A stretch of DNA of 64,000 nt. Origin: Streptomyces sp. NRRL WC-3626. Lineage in GTDB: Bacteria; Actinomycetota; Actinomycetes; Streptomycetales; Streptomycetaceae. Positions within the stretch are counted from its first letter, which is position 1. The number at the start of each line of letters is the position of its first letter. Position numbers and translations under genes: made by a program. The DNA is taken from the NCBI RefSeq assembly GCF_000718785.1, contig NZ_JOCA01000004.1, positions 248,001-312,000 on the forward strand, in the 5' to 3' direction. Below are positions 38,735 to 48,252 of this stretch, one piece after another. The notes below the pieces were generated by a model. The model searched no databases. It saw only the letters and a list, made by a program, of their open reading frames with translations, and was not told the DNA's origin.

Positions 38735-39226
38735 CTACGGCACGCGCTGTGCCGCGCGGGAGCCCTCGGGCGCCGCGGCCGGCGGCTCCGGTTCGCGGGC
38801 CGAAGGCAGCGCGCGGAAGACCCAGGTGCGGTACGACCAGAAGCGGAACAGGGTCGCCACCCCGATGCCGACGAACTTGAAGATGTTGCTCTGCAGCGGG
38901 GTGTCCCAGCCGAAACCGTACGTCGCCGTGTACAGCACGCCGTTCTCGATCACCAGGCCGACCGCGCTGAACAGCAGGAACAGCGTCATCTCCCGGGTGC
39001 GCCCGGACTTGTCGCGGTCCCGGTAGGCGAAGTAGCGGAAGCCGATGTAGTTGAAGACGATCGCCACGATGGTGGCGATGACGCTCGCCCGCACCACCTG
39101 GAGGTCGGTCCAGTGCCGGACCAGGTTGAACACACCCAGGTTGACCAGCACCCCGGCACCGCCCACGGCGCCGAACTTGGCCACTTCCCGGAAGAACCGT
39201 CGAAGCCCCGAGGAACCACGTTCCAT
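38735..39226 (-). CDS. GtrA family membrane protein
   Basis: Protein of 163 aa with four transmembrane helices (about 18-38, 45-65, 80-100 and 112-132). It has the GtrA pattern FGAVGGAGVLVNLGVFNLV and FNYIGFRYFAYRD. GtrA proteins are thought to flip polyprenyl-phosphate-linked sugars across the membrane for wall or polymer glycosylation. It is convergent with the kinase gene (4 bases apart) and divergent from purK. Confidence 0.9.
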   Translation of the reverse strand: MERGSSGLRRFFREVAKFGAVGGAGVLVNLGVFNLVRHWTDLQVVRASVIATIVAIVFNYIGFRYFAYRDRDKSGRTREMTLFLLFSAVGLVIENGVLYTATYGFGWDTPLQSNIFKFVGIGVATLFRFWSYRTWVFRALPSAREPEPPAAAPEGSRAAQRVP

Positions 39227-39369
39227 CGTCTGCCGGCTCCTGTCCGTCGAAATGCGTCAACTCAATCATGCTAACCACCCGCGCGCGCGATCTTCCTGGC
39301 GACGCCGGCGACGGTGCGCGGTACTTCCCGCCCGGCGGGTGCGGAATCGGCCACCGTGGCGCGGGCCGA

Positions 39370-39375
39370 TACCCT
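39370..39375 (+). promoter_or_regulatory. Candidate -10 of purK, probably leaderless
   Basis: TACCCT ends seven bases before the GTG start at 39383, so transcription would begin at the start codon. The GGGGG between them is too close to be a normal ribosome site. Confidence 0.4.
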
Positions 39376-39382
39376 GGGGGAC

Positions 39383-40522
39383 GTGACGTTCCCGGTAGTC
39401 GGCATGGTCGGCGGTGGCCAGCTCGCTCGTATGACACACGAGGCGGGCATCCCGCTCGGCATCAGATTCAAGCTTCTCAGTGACACTCCGCAGGATTCCG
39501 CGGCGCAGGTCGTCGGCGAGGTCGTCGTCGGCGACTACCGCGACCTGGAGACGCTGCGCGCGTTCGCGCGCGGCTGCGACGTGATCACCTTCGACCACGA
39601 GCATGTGCCCACCGAGCACCTGCGGGCCCTGGAGGCGGACGGCATCCCCGTCCGCCCGGGCCCGGACGCGCTGGTGCACGCCCAGGACAAGGGCGTGATG
39701 CGCGCGAAGCTCGACGCGATCGGTGTGCCCTGTCCACGGCACCGCATCGTCGCCGACCCCGAGGACGTGGCCGCGTTCGCGGCCGAGGGGGAGGGCTTCC
39801 CCGTCGTCCTCAAGACGGTCCGCGGCGGCTACGACGGCAAGGGCGTGTGGGTCGTCGACTCGGTGAAGGAGGCCGCCGAGCCGTTCAAGGCGGGTGTCGC
39901 CGTCCTCGCCGAGGAGAAGGTCGACTTCGTGCGCGAGCTCGCCGCCAACGTGGTCCGCTCCCCGCACGGCCAGGCCGTCGCCTACCCGGTCGTGGAGTCG
40001 CGGCAGGTGAACGGCGTCTGCGACACGGTGATCGCGCCCGCCCCCGGCCTCGAGGAGGAGCTCGCGCTGCGGGCCGAGGAGATGGCGCTGAACATCGCCA
40101 AGGAACTCGGCGTCGTCGGACATCTCGCGGTGGAGCTGTTCCAGACCCGCGACGGCCGCATCCTCGTCAACGAACTCGCGATGCGCCCGCACAACTCCGG
40201 CCACTGGTCCATGGACGGCGCGATCACCTCCCAGTTCGCCAACCACGTCCGCGCCGTCCTCGACCTCCCGCTCGGCGACCCCCGCCCGCGCGCGAAGTGG
40301 ACGGTCATGGTCAACGTCCTCGGCGGCGACTACCCGGACATGTACTCCGCGTACCTGCACTGCATGGCCCGCGACCCTCAGCTGAAGATCCACATGTACG
40401 GCAAGGACGTGAAGCCCGGCCGCAAGGTGGGCCATGTCAACACCTACGGCGACGACCTGGACGACGTGCTGGAGCGCGCCCGTCACGCAGCCGGCTACCT
40501 GAGAGGCACGATCACCGAATGA
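39383..40522 (+). CDS. purK: 5-(carboxyamino)imidazole ribonucleotide synthase
   Basis: ATP-grasp enzyme of 379 aa in purine synthesis. It makes N5-CAIR from AIR, bicarbonate and ATP. The motif [13 protein letters not shown] begins the N-terminal domain, the ATP-grasp part holds [15 protein letters not shown], and [12 protein letters not shown] is the family signature. The GTG at 39383 starts the conserved N terminus. It overlaps purE in ATGA, so the two enzymes are made together. Confidence 0.96.
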   Translation: MTFPVVGMVGGGQLARMTHEAGIPLGIRFKLLSDTPQDSAAQVVGEVVVGDYRDLETLRAFARGCDVITFDHEHVPTEHLRALEADGIPVRPGPDALVHAQDKGVMRAKLDAIGVPCPRHRIVADPEDVAAFAAEGEGFPVVLKTVRGGYDGKGVWVVDSVKEAAEPFKAGVAVLAEEKVDFVRELAANVVRSPHGQAVAYPVVESRQVNGVCDTVIAPAPGLEEELALRAEEMALNIAKELGVVGHLAVELFQTRDGRILVNELAMRPHNSGHWSMDGAITSQFANHVRAVLDLPLGDPRPRAKWTVMVNVLGGDYPDMYSAYLHCMARDPQLKIHMYGKDVKPGRKVGHVNTYGDDLDDVLERARHAAGYLRGTITE

Positions 40523-41043
40523 GCCCAGTTGTCGGCATCGTCATGGGGTCGGACTCCGACTGGCCCGTCATGGAAGCGGCGGCCAAGGCCCTCGACGAGT
40601 TCGAGATCGCCTACGAGGTCGACGTCGTCTCCGCGCACCGCATGCCCCGCGAGATGATCGCGTACGGCGAGCAGGCCGCGGACCGGGGCCTCAAGGCGAT
40701 CATCGCCGGCGCGGGCGGCGCCGCCCATCTCCCCGGCATGCTCGCCTCGGTGACCCCGCTGCCGGTCATCGGTGTGCCCGTACCGCTGAAGTACCTCGAC
40801 GGCATGGACTCGCTGCTCTCCATCGTGCAGATGCCGGCCGGTGTCCCGGTCGCCACCGTCTCCGTCGCCGGGGCGCGCAACGCGGGCCTCCTCGCGGCCC
40901 GGATGCTCGCCGCACACGACGAGGAACTCCTCGGCCGGATGCGGGAGTTCCAGCAGGAGCTGAACGACCAGGCCACGGAGAAGGGCAAGCGGCTGCGGGC
41001 CAAGGCCGAGGGTTCGGCCGCCGGCTTCGGCTTCGGGAAGTGA
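40519..41043 (+). CDS. purE: N5-carboxyaminoimidazole ribonucleotide mutase
   Basis: Class I PurE of 174 aa, converting N5-CAIR to CAIR. It has [14 protein letters not shown], the SAHRMP motif with the catalytic His, and [16 protein letters not shown]. Start overlaps the purK stop, and its own stop overlaps the start of the dipeptidase gene, so purK, purE and the dipeptidase appear to be one transcript. Confidence 0.97.
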   Translation: MSPVVGIVMGSDSDWPVMEAAAKALDEFEIAYEVDVVSAHRMPREMIAYGEQAADRGLKAIIAGAGGAAHLPGMLASVTPLPVIGVPVPLKYLDGMDSLLSIVQMPAGVPVATVSVAGARNAGLLAARMLAAHDEELLGRMREFQQELNDQATEKGKRLRAKAEGSAAGFGFGK

Positions 41044-42239
41044 CACGGATGACCTCCTCACTGGACCGGGCCCGGGAACTGCTGCGGGAGTTCCCCGTCG
41101 TCGACGGGCACAACGACCTGCCGTGGGCCCTGCGCGAACAGGTCCGCTACGACCTCGGCTCCCGCGACATCGCCGCCGACCAGTCCGCCCATCTGCACAC
41201 CGACATACCCCGGCTGCGGGCCGGCGGGGTCGGCGCGCAGTTCTGGTCGGTGTACGTCCGCGCGGACCTGCCCGACGCGGTGCCGTCCACGCTGGAACAG
41301 ATCGACTGCGTACGGCAGTTGCTGGCCCGTCATCCGCAGGAGCTGGCGCCGGCGCTGACCGCCGCCGACATGGAGGCGGCGCGCGCCCAGGGCCGTATCG
41401 CCTCCCTCATGGGTGCCGAGGGCGGCCACTCCATAGCCAACTCCCTCGGCACACTGCGGGGGTTGTACGACCTCGGCGTCCGCTATCTGACCCTCACCCA
41501 CAACTACAACGTGGCGTGGGCGGATTCGGCGACCGACGAGCCCGGGGTGGGCGGACTGTCGGCCTTCGGCCGTGAGGTGGTCCGGGAGATGAACCGGCTG
41601 GGCATGCTGGTCGACCTCTCCCATGTCGCCGCGACGACCATGCGGGACGCGCTGGACGCCACGTCCGCGCCGGTGATCTTCTCGCACTCCTCCGCCCGCG
41701 CGGTCTGCGACCACCCGCGCAACATCCCCGACGACGTGCTGGAGCGGCTGCCCGCCAACGGGGGCGTCGCGATGGTGACGTTCGTGCCGAAGTTCGTGCT
41801 GCAGGCGGCCGTCGACTGGACGGCCGCGGCGGACGAGAACATGCGCGCGCGCGGCTTCCACCACCTCGACACCACCGCCGAGGGCATGAGGGTGCACCGC
41901 GCCTTCGAGGAGACCCACCCGCGCCCGGTCGCCACCGTCTCCACGGTCGCCGACCATCTGGACCACATGCGCGAGGCCGCCGGCGTCGACCACATAGGCA
42001 TCGGCGGCGACTACGACGGCACGGCCTTCACCCCCGACGGCCTGAACGACGTCTCCGGCTACCCGAACCTCATAGCGGAACTCCTGGACCGGGGCTGGTC
42101 GAAGCCCGACCTGGCCAAGCTCACCTGGCAGAACGCGGTACGGGTCCTGTCCGCGGCGGAGGACGTGGCGAGGGACCTCCAATCCAAGAGGAGCCCGTCG
42201 AACGCGACCCTGGAGTCCCTGGACTCCCCGGACGCCTGA
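41040..42239 (+). CDS. Membrane dipeptidase (M19 renal dipeptidase family)
   Basis: Zinc dipeptidase of 399 aa. All family ligands are present: His24 and Asp26 in DGHNDLPW, bridging Glu in GAEGGHS, His in [11 protein letters not shown], His in DLSHVAATT, His in FSHSSAR, Arg in DHPRNIPD and Asp in GGDYDG. It hydrolyses dipeptides, possibly including D-residues from peptidoglycan. The GTG at 41040 overlaps the purE stop; an ATG three codons later is the alternative. A diverged copy follows at 42434. Confidence 0.93.
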   Translation: MTRMTSSLDRARELLREFPVVDGHNDLPWALREQVRYDLGSRDIAADQSAHLHTDIPRLRAGGVGAQFWSVYVRADLPDAVPSTLEQIDCVRQLLARHPQELAPALTAADMEAARAQGRIASLMGAEGGHSIANSLGTLRGLYDLGVRYLTLTHNYNVAWADSATDEPGVGGLSAFGREVVREMNRLGMLVDLSHVAATTMRDALDATSAPVIFSHSSARAVCDHPRNIPDDVLERLPANGGVAMVTFVPKFVLQAAVDWTAAADENMRARGFHHLDTTAEGMRVHRAFEETHPRPVATVSTVADHLDHMREAAGVDHIGIGGDYDGTAFTPDGLNDVSGYPNLIAELLDRGWSKPDLAKLTWQNAVRVLSAAEDVARDLQSKRSPSNATLESLDSPDA

Positions 42240-42244
42240 GACAG

Positions 42245-42320
42245 AGCCCCTCCGGCGTTCGAGGAGCGGGGTCCGGGGCGGTGCCCCGGTGACGGGAAGG
42301 GAAGGGGCGGCGCGGGCGAA
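42245..42320 (+). repeat. Family 2 repeat, second copy
   Basis: GCCCCTCCGGCGTTCGAGGA runs into GCGGGGTCCGGGGCGGTGCC, then CGGGAAGGGAAGGGGCGGCG and CGGGCGAA. It lacks the first arm of the 5' hairpin seen in the copy at 34537. It lies between the dipeptidase and its diverged paralogue. Confidence 0.8.
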
Positions 42321-42433
42321 CCGAACCGAGGGACGTCCCCCGTACCCCCGAACGCCCCGTCCACCAGGAAACCTGTCCCCGCTCCGTGCGAACGTGACCG
42401 TACCGCCAAGGTCACGACCGTACGGAGCCCGCC

Positions 42434-43561
42434 ATGGCCGATCTCCAGGACGACCTGCACACCGCCGCCGAGATCGGCCGCGCGGACGTCCCGTACCCCG
42501 AGGAAGCCGTCCTCGTGGAACCGGCGACCTTCGCACCCGTCTCCGACCCGGACGCCGACCCCCTCACCCGCGCCCACGCCGTCCTGGCGGCCCACCCCGT
42601 GGCCGACGGCTACAACGGCCTGCCCCAGACACTGCGCCGCCTCTCCTGGTGCGACCTCGCCCTCGGCGAGAGCGCGGTCGAGACGGACGTACCCCGCCTG
42701 CGCGCGGGCAAGGTGGGCGCGATGTTCTGGTCCCTCCACCTCCCCGACGGACTCGCCCCCGACAGGGCCGTGGCCGCCACCCTCGACCACCTCGACCTCG
42801 CCAAGACGGTCGTCGCCGCCCACGGCGAGGGCCTGTACCCCGCCCGCACCGCCGGCGAGGTCGCCGACGCACGCAACCGCGGCCGGGTGGCCGTCCTGTT
42901 CGGCCCCGCGGGAGCCGCCGCCCTCGGAGACTCCCTCGGCGTGCTGCGCTCGCTGTACACCCTCGGCCTGCGCGTCCTCACCCTCACCGGCGTCTCCTGG
43001 GCGGGCCCGGCGGGACTGACCCGGTTCGGTGAGGAGACCGTCCGGGAGATGAACCGGCTCGGCATGATCGCCGACCTCTCGTACGCCTCGGAGCCGACGA
43101 TCCGCCGCGTCCTCACCCTTTCCAAGGCGCCCGTGCTGTTCAGCCGCTCCGCCTCGCGTGAGCTGCGCCCGCACCCCGCGAACCTTCCCGACGATCTGCT
43201 CGGGGACATGGCGAGGACCAGGAGTCTGTGCATGGTGCCGTTGGCCGCGGAGCAGTCCGGGCCGACCGTCCGCGACGTCGCCGACCAGCTCGACCACATC
43301 CGTGGGGTCGCCGGGCCGGAGTGTGTCGGACTGTCCGGCACCTACGACACCGGCGGTGCGTGTACGCAGGAGCTGGCGGACCCCTCCTGCTATCCGAGGC
43401 TGATCGCGGAGCTGCTGCGGCGGGGCTGGGAGGAATCGGACGTGGCCCTGCTGACCTGGGGCAATGTTCAGCGGGTGCTGCGGGGGGCCGCGTTCGCCGC
43501 GCACGCGGTCCAGCAGCGGCGGGCTCCGTCGACGGCGACCGTCGGGGAACTGGACCGCTGA
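42434..43561 (+). CDS. M19-fold protein lacking all dipeptidase active-site ligands (probable pseudoenzyme)
   Basis: Protein of 375 aa that aligns along its length with the preceding dipeptidase, for example [21 protein letters not shown] and DQLDHIRGVAG. Every ligand position is changed: DGHND to DGYNG, the bridging Glu of GAEGGHS to Ala in GPAGAAA, LTHN to LTGV, DLSH to DLSY, FSHS to FSRS, DHPR to PHPA and GGDYDG to SGTYDT. The open frame and codon bias are intact, so this is not a decaying pseudogene. A structural, binding or new catalytic role is possible. The ATG at 42434 follows GGAGCCCGCC. Confidence 0.85.
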   Translation: MADLQDDLHTAAEIGRADVPYPEEAVLVEPATFAPVSDPDADPLTRAHAVLAAHPVADGYNGLPQTLRRLSWCDLALGESAVETDVPRLRAGKVGAMFWSLHLPDGLAPDRAVAATLDHLDLAKTVVAAHGEGLYPARTAGEVADARNRGRVAVLFGPAGAAALGDSLGVLRSLYTLGLRVLTLTGVSWAGPAGLTRFGEETVREMNRLGMIADLSYASEPTIRRVLTLSKAPVLFSRSASRELRPHPANLPDDLLGDMARTRSLCMVPLAAEQSGPTVRDVADQLDHIRGVAGPECVGLSGTYDTGGACTQELADPSCYPRLIAELLRRGWEESDVALLTWGNVQRVLRGAAFAAHAVQQRRAPSTATVGELDR

Positions 43562-43665
43562 GGGGACGAGCGCCGCCCGCTGTGTCCCTTCGGGGTGCTG
43601 TGCTCCCGGTGTCTTTGGCCCGCCGGTCCACCGGGGTCCGGTCGGGTGGGGCAGAATGGGGCGGT

Positions 43666-43704
43666 GCGCCGGTTCGGCCGACTGAGCCTCGGCCGAACCG
43701 GCGC
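43666..43704. terminator. Bidirectional terminator, perfect 16-bp stem
   Basis: Arms 43666-43681 and 43689-43704 with a CTGAGCC loop lie between the convergent M19-fold and UDP-glucose dehydrogenase genes. Confidence 0.9.
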
Positions 43705-43715
43705 CACCCGTTCCG

Positions 43716-45059
43716 TCAGGCGGTGGGGCGGCCCATCGCGCGGTAGCGCCAGCCGGCCCGGCGCCACACCTCCGGGTCGAGCGCGTTGCGGCCGTCCAGG
43801 ATCAGCCGGTCCGCGGCGACCTCGCCCAGCGCCGCCGCGTCCAGCTCGCGGAACTCCCGCCACTCCGTCAGATGCAGGACGACGTCCGCGCCCCGCACCG
43901 CCTCCAGCGCCGAGTCGGCGTACCCGAGGGTCGGGAAGAGGCGGCGGGCGTTGTCCATGCCCTTGGGGTCGTACACCGTGACCTGGCCGCCCTGCAGATG
44001 GATCTGCCCGGCCACGTTCAGCGCGGGGGAGTCCCGGACGTCGTCCGAGTCGGGCTTGAACGTCGCGCCCAGCACCGCCACCCGCCTGCCGAGGAACGCC
44101 CCGCCGTCCAGCGCCTGCCGGGTGAGCTCCACCATCCGGCCGCGCTGGCGCATGTTGATCGAGTCGATCTCCCGCAGGAACGTCAGCGCCTGGTCCGCGC
44201 CCAGTTCGCCGGCGCGCGCCATGAACGCCCGGATGTCCTTCGGCAGACAGCCGCCGCCGAAGCCGATCCCGGCCCGCAGGAACTTCGCGCCGATCCGGTC
44301 GTCGTAGCCGATGGCCTCCGCCAGCTTGGCGACGTCACCGTCCGCGGCCTCGCACACCTCGGCCATCGCGTTGATGAACGAGATCTTGGTGGCGAGGAAG
44401 GAGTTCGCCGAGGTCTTCACCAGCTCCGCGGTCGCGAAGTCGGTCACCACGAACGGCGAGCCCTCCTCGATCGGGGTGGCGTACACCTCCCGCAGCAGTT
44501 TCTCCGCCCGCTCACTGCGCACGCCCACCACGAGCCGGTCCGGGTGCAGGGTGTCCTGCACGGCGAAGCCCTCGCGCAGGAACTCCGGGTTCCAGGCCAG
44601 CTCCGCGTCCGCACCGGCCGGGGCGTGCTCGGCCAGATACGCGGCCAGCCGGTCCGCCGAGCCCACCGGCACCGTCGACTTGCCCACGACCAGCGCGGGA
44701 CCTTTGAGATGCGGGGCGAGCGAGGCGATCGCGGAGTCGACGTACGACATGTCGCAGGCGTACTCGCCGTGCCGCTGCGGGGTGTTCACGCAGACGAAGT
44801 GGATGTCGCCGAACTCGCCGAGCTCGGCCCAGTCCATGGTGAAGCGCAGCCGCCCGCTGGACCCCTCGATCCCGGCGACATGCCTGCGCAGCAGCTCTTC
44901 CAGCCCCGGCTCGTACATGGGGACCTCACCGCGCCGGAGCTTGTCGATCTTCTCCGGTACGACATCGAGGCCCAGTACCTCGAACCCGAGCTCCGCCAGG
45001 GCCGCCGCGTGGGTCGCGCCGAGATAACCGGTCCCGATCACGGTGATCTTGAGGGCCAT
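43716..45059 (-). CDS. UDP-glucose 6-dehydrogenase family protein
   Basis: NAD-dependent sugar-nucleotide dehydrogenase of 447 aa. The N-terminal Rossmann motif is VIGTGYLGATHAAALAELG, and VGKSTVPVGSAD and WNPEFLREG are family signatures. The nucleophile is Cys271 in GFGGGCLPKD, and FKPDSDDVRDSPAL marks the C-terminal domain. It oxidises a UDP-hexose (or GDP-mannose) to the uronate, supplying acidic sugars for wall polymers. The ATG at 45059 has GGAG five bases upstream. It fits with the sugar nucleotidylyltransferase and LCP genes in the window. Confidence 0.92.
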   Translation of the reverse strand: MALKITVIGTGYLGATHAAALAELGFEVLGLDVVPEKIDKLRRGEVPMYEPGLEELLRRHVAGIEGSSGRLRFTMDWAELGEFGDIHFVCVNTPQRHGEYACDMSYVDSAIASLAPHLKGPALVVGKSTVPVGSADRLAAYLAEHAPAGADAELAWNPEFLREGFAVQDTLHPDRLVVGVRSERAEKLLREVYATPIEEGSPFVVTDFATAELVKTSANSFLATKISFINAMAEVCEAADGDVAKLAEAIGYDDRIGAKFLRAGIGFGGGCLPKDIRAFMARAGELGADQALTFLREIDSINMRQRGRMVELTRQALDGGAFLGRRVAVLGATFKPDSDDVRDSPALNVAGQIHLQGGQVTVYDPKGMDNARRLFPTLGYADSALEAVRGADVVLHLTEWREFRELDAAALGEVAADRLILDGRNALDPEVWRRAGWRYRAMGRPTA

Positions 45060-45189
45060 GGGTGCTCCAGGGGTATACGGCGAGCAGTGCGGGCCCGAGC
45101 ATAACCGGGGGCCCGGGAGGGCCCGCGCGGGGCTGTCGCCCAGCTCACCTATCCACAACCGTGGATGACGCTCTAAAATTTGAGTTACT

Positions 45190-45201
45190 TAACGGTAGTT
45201 A
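45190..45201. promoter_or_regulatory. Candidate operator TAACGGTAGTTA before the acyl-CoA dehydrogenase
   Basis: Inverted repeat TAAC-GGTA-GTTA in an AT-rich island (45172-45205), 40 bases before the TTG start. Its position suits a TetR-type repressor of fatty-acid genes; the regulator is not in the window. Confidence 0.4.
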
Positions 45202-45240
45202 GCGTGATCAGCATCGCAGCGTTTTGGAGCGTGAGAGACC

Positions 45241-46398
45241 TTGGCCGGATCGGCTGACTTCGACCTGTACCGCCCGTCCGAAGAGCACGACATGCTTCGC
45301 GACGCCGTCCGCTCGCTGGCCGAGGCGAAGATCGCGCCGTACGCCGCAGCGGTGGACGAGGAGGCCCGCTTCCCGCAGGAGGCCCTGGACGCCCTCACCG
45401 CGAACGACCTGCACGCGGTGCACGTCCCCGAGGAGTACGGCGGCGCGGGCGCCGACGCGCTCGCCACGGTCATCGTGATCGAGGAGGTGGCCCGCGTCTG
45501 CGCGTCCTCCTCCCTCATCCCGGCCGTGAACAAGCTGGGCTCGCTGCCGGTGATCCTCTCCGGCTCCGAGGCGCTGAAGAAGAAGTACATGACCCCGCTC
45601 GCCAAGGGCGACGGCATGTTCTCGTACTGCCTCTCGGAGCCGGACGCCGGCTCCGACGCGGCCGGCATGAAGACGAAGGCCGTCCGCGACGGCGACTTCT
45701 GGGTGCTGAACGGCGTGAAGCGCTGGATCACCAACGCCGGCGAGTCCGAGTACTACACGGTGATGGCCGTCACGGATCCGGCGAAGCGCTCGAAGGGCAT
45801 CTCCGCCTTCGTCGTCGAGAAGTCCGACGAGGGTGTCTCCTTCGGCGCCCCGGAGAAGAAGCTCGGCATCAAGGGCTCCCCGACCCGCGAGGTCTACCTC
45901 GACAACGTGCGCATCCCCGCCGACCGCATGATCGGCGAGGAGGGCACCGGCTTCGCCACGGCGATGAAGACGCTGGACCACACCCGCATCACCATCGCCG
46001 CCCAGGCCCTCGGCATCGCCCAGGGCGCCCTCGACTACGCCAAGGGCTACGTCAAGGAGCGCAAGCAGTTCGGCAAGCCGATCGCCGACTTCCAGGGCGT
46101 CCAGTTCATGCTCGCCGACATGGCCATGAAGATCGAGGCCGCCCGCCAGCTCACGTACGCGGCCGCGGCCAAGTCCGAGCGCGGCGACAGCGACCTGACC
46201 TTCCAGGGCGCCGCCGCCAAGTGCTTCGCCTCCGACGTCGCCATGGAGGTCACCACGGACGCCGTCCAGCTCCTCGGCGGCTACGGCTACACCCGCGACT
46301 ACCCGGTCGAGCGCATGATGCGCGACGCGAAGATCACCCAGATCTACGAGGGCACGAACCAGGTCCAGCGCATCGTGATGGCCCGCAACCTGCCGTAA
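45241..46398 (+). CDS. Acyl-CoA dehydrogenase
   Basis: FAD-dependent dehydrogenase of 385 aa. It has CLSEPDAGSDAAGMKTKA and WITNAGESEYY (FAD and substrate contacts), the RITIAAQALGIAQGALDYA helix, QLLGGYGYTRDYPVERMMRD, and the catalytic Glu in QIYEGTNQVQR. It introduces the trans-2 double bond in acyl-CoAs, probably short or medium chain by similarity to BCAD-type enzymes. The TTG at 45241 follows GTGAGAGACC and starts the family sequence; it is an uncommon start codon. The candidate operator upstream suggests lipid-responsive control. Confidence 0.95.
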   Translation: MAGSADFDLYRPSEEHDMLRDAVRSLAEAKIAPYAAAVDEEARFPQEALDALTANDLHAVHVPEEYGGAGADALATVIVIEEVARVCASSSLIPAVNKLGSLPVILSGSEALKKKYMTPLAKGDGMFSYCLSEPDAGSDAAGMKTKAVRDGDFWVLNGVKRWITNAGESEYYTVMAVTDPAKRSKGISAFVVEKSDEGVSFGAPEKKLGIKGSPTREVYLDNVRIPADRMIGEEGTGFATAMKTLDHTRITIAAQALGIAQGALDYAKGYVKERKQFGKPIADFQGVQFMLADMAMKIEAARQLTYAAAAKSERGDSDLTFQGAAAKCFASDVAMEVTTDAVQLLGGYGYTRDYPVERMMRDAKITQIYEGTNQVQRIVMARNLP

Positions 46399-46418
46399 GG
46401 ACCGGCGGGCCGACGGGG

Positions 46419-46447
46419 GAAGGGCGTCCGCGGGCCGGGCGCCCTTC
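46419..46447. terminator. Hairpin between convergent genes
   Basis: 8-bp stem GAAGGGCG/CGCCCTTC (46419-46426 with 46440-46447) followed by GTT, between the acyl-CoA dehydrogenase and the phospholipase-D-type gene. Confidence 0.6.
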
Positions 46448-46471
46448 GTTCCGTCCGGCCGTCGCGCGCCG

Positions 46472-47635
46472 TCACAGGAAGCGGCGGATCGGGGTGACCG
46501 CGGCCTCGGCGAGGCGTGCGGACAGGGGGCGGCGCCGCCAGCGGGCCGGGTCGACGGGCTCGCTCAGCTTGCGGTCGGCGTCGAAGTCGTCGTCCAGCAC
46601 GGCGGTGAAACCCTCGTCGAGGACGGCCAGCATGACCTCCTCGTCGTGCTCCAGGGAGCGGCGGTTGAAGTTGGTGGAGCCGATGAGGGAACAGACGCCG
46701 TCCACGGTGATGACCTTCGTGTGCAGCATGGTCGGCTGGTACTCCCGCACCTCCACGCCCGCGTCGACGAGGGTCTGGTAGTGCTGCCGTCCGGCCAGGA
46801 GACAGGCCCGCTGGTCGGTGTGCGGGCCGGGCAGCAGGATCTCGACCCGCACTCCCCGGCGGGCGGCGTCGGCCAGCAGGCCGATGAAATAGGGATCGGG
46901 CGCGAAGTAGGCGGTGGAGAGCCGGAAACGCTCCCGCGCCGAGGTGATCACCACGCGCAGCAGTGTCTGCATGTCCTGCCAGCCGAAGCTGGCCGAACCC
47001 CGCACCACCTGCACCGTGGCGTTCCCCGGCTGCTCCTGGGAGGTGAAGCGGTCGTGCTCGTCGTACAGATCGTCGTGGCACTCGGCCCAGTTCTGGGCGA
47101 AGGCCGCGGCTATACCGTCCACGGCGGGTCCCCTGACCTTCACGTGGGTGTCGCGCCACTCGCCGGGGTTGCGGGCGTCACCGCACCACTCCTCCGCGAT
47201 GCCGACACCCCCGGTGAAGGCGGTGTGCTCGTCGGTCACCAGGACTTTGCGGTGGCAGCGGTGGTTCTGCCGCATCGGCGACAGCCGGGTGGGCTTGCGG
47301 AACCAGGCCACCCGGACGCCGGCGTCGCCCATGGCGTCCAGCAACTCCGGCTCGATCTCCTTGGCGCCGAAACCGTCCAGCAGCAGCCGCACCCGGACCC
47401 CCGAGCGCGCCCGCTCGGCCAGGGCGTCGGCGAACTTCCGCGCTATGTCGCCGCGCCAGTACACGAACGTCATCATGTCGACGGTGTGTTCCGCGGCGTG
47501 GATGGCCTCCAGCATCGCGGGGAAGATCCGGTCGCCGTTGCGCAGCGGAACGAGCTCGTTGCCCTCGGTCGCGGCGATGCCGATGAGCCGTTCCAGTCGT
47601 CTGCGCAGCCGTTGTCGCTCCTGCTGCGTGGTCAC
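46472..47635 (-). CDS. Phospholipase D superfamily protein, cardiolipin-synthase-like
   Basis: Protein of 387 aa with two HKD motifs: HRKVLVTD (His128, Lys130, Asp135) followed by FTGG, and HTKVITVD followed by SLIGSTNFN near residue 311. FVYWRGDIARKFADAL and FRLSTAYFAPD are also typical of cardiolipin synthases. There is no N-terminal transmembrane pair, so it is the soluble ClsB-like form. It likely joins phospholipids by transphosphatidylation. The GTG at 47635 has GGGGAAGG upstream; the open frame continues 315 bases further without support. Confidence 0.9.
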   Translation of the reverse strand: MTTQQERQRLRRRLERLIGIAATEGNELVPLRNGDRIFPAMLEAIHAAEHTVDMMTFVYWRGDIARKFADALAERARSGVRVRLLLDGFGAKEIEPELLDAMGDAGVRVAWFRKPTRLSPMRQNHRCHRKVLVTDEHTAFTGGVGIAEEWCGDARNPGEWRDTHVKVRGPAVDGIAAAFAQNWAECHDDLYDEHDRFTSQEQPGNATVQVVRGSASFGWQDMQTLLRVVITSARERFRLSTAYFAPDPYFIGLLADAARRGVRVEILLPGPHTDQRACLLAGRQHYQTLVDAGVEVREYQPTMLHTKVITVDGVCSLIGSTNFNRRSLEHDEEVMLAVLDEGFTAVLDDDFDADRKLSEPVDPARWRRRPLSARLAEAAVTPIRRFL

Positions 47636-47869
47636 GTGTGCCTTCCCCTTTGTGCTCGTCCCGCCCCATGGCGCGGTCGTTGTCGTCCCGGCCGCCTCTC
47701 CTCTCTTTGCCGCTTCCGGGGGTTCCACGCGGGCGTTCTGTGTGTCCTGCCCGACACGGGGCGGGCGGGCGTCCCGTCCCCTGTGGTGGTCATGGGGGCG
47801 CAGGCGTAGGACGGAGAGCGGGGGCCGGGCCCCGGCCCTCCTTCGTCCCCCGCTCCCCCGGGAGGAACC

Positions 47870-48238
47870 ATGACGCAGCAGCAGCCGGCCACCGTGGAAC
47901 CGATGAGCCAGGACATGCGGGACTGCATCGACGCCTGTATGGCCTGCCACGGCGTGTGCGAGGAGACCATGAGTTCCTGTCTGCGGCAGGGCGACCGGGC
48001 CCGGATGCCGATCATGCGGGCGCTCATGGACTGCTCCGAGACGACCCGTATGTGCGCGGACATGATGATGCGCCGCTCGCCGCTGGCGAACGAGATGTGC
48101 ATGATGTGCGCGCAGGCCTGCGACATGTGCGCCGAGGCCTGCATGTCGGTGCCGGACGACGAGCGGCTGGCGCGCTGCGCCGAGTCCTGTCGCCGCTGTT
48201 CCGAGATGTGCCGTGCGATGGCGGGCGCCACCATGTGA
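47870..48238 (+). CDS. Four-helix-bundle copper-storage-like protein (Csp/DUF326)
   Basis: Protein of 122 aa with 16 cysteines and about 20 methionines. Cysteines are spaced CxxxC and CxxC along four predicted helices, for example CIDACMACHGVC, EMCMMCAQACDMCAEAC and CAESCRRCSEMC. This is the pattern of Csp proteins, whose helical bundle is lined with thiols that hold many Cu(I) ions. No signal peptide is present, so it should be cytosolic (Csp3-like). The ATG follows GGGAGGAACC. It is divergent from the phospholipase-D-type gene. Confidence 0.9.
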   Translation: MTQQQPATVEPMSQDMRDCIDACMACHGVCEETMSSCLRQGDRARMPIMRALMDCSETTRMCADMMMRRSPLANEMCMMCAQACDMCAEACMSVPDDERLARCAESCRRCSEMCRAMAGATM

Positions 48239-48252
48239 CGCCGGACATGGCC

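Noticed and set aside
42434..43561. Calling the diverged M19 gene a pseudogene
   Set aside because: The frame is full length without stops or frameshifts, has a ribosome site and normal codon bias; loss of active residues alone does not make it a pseudogene.
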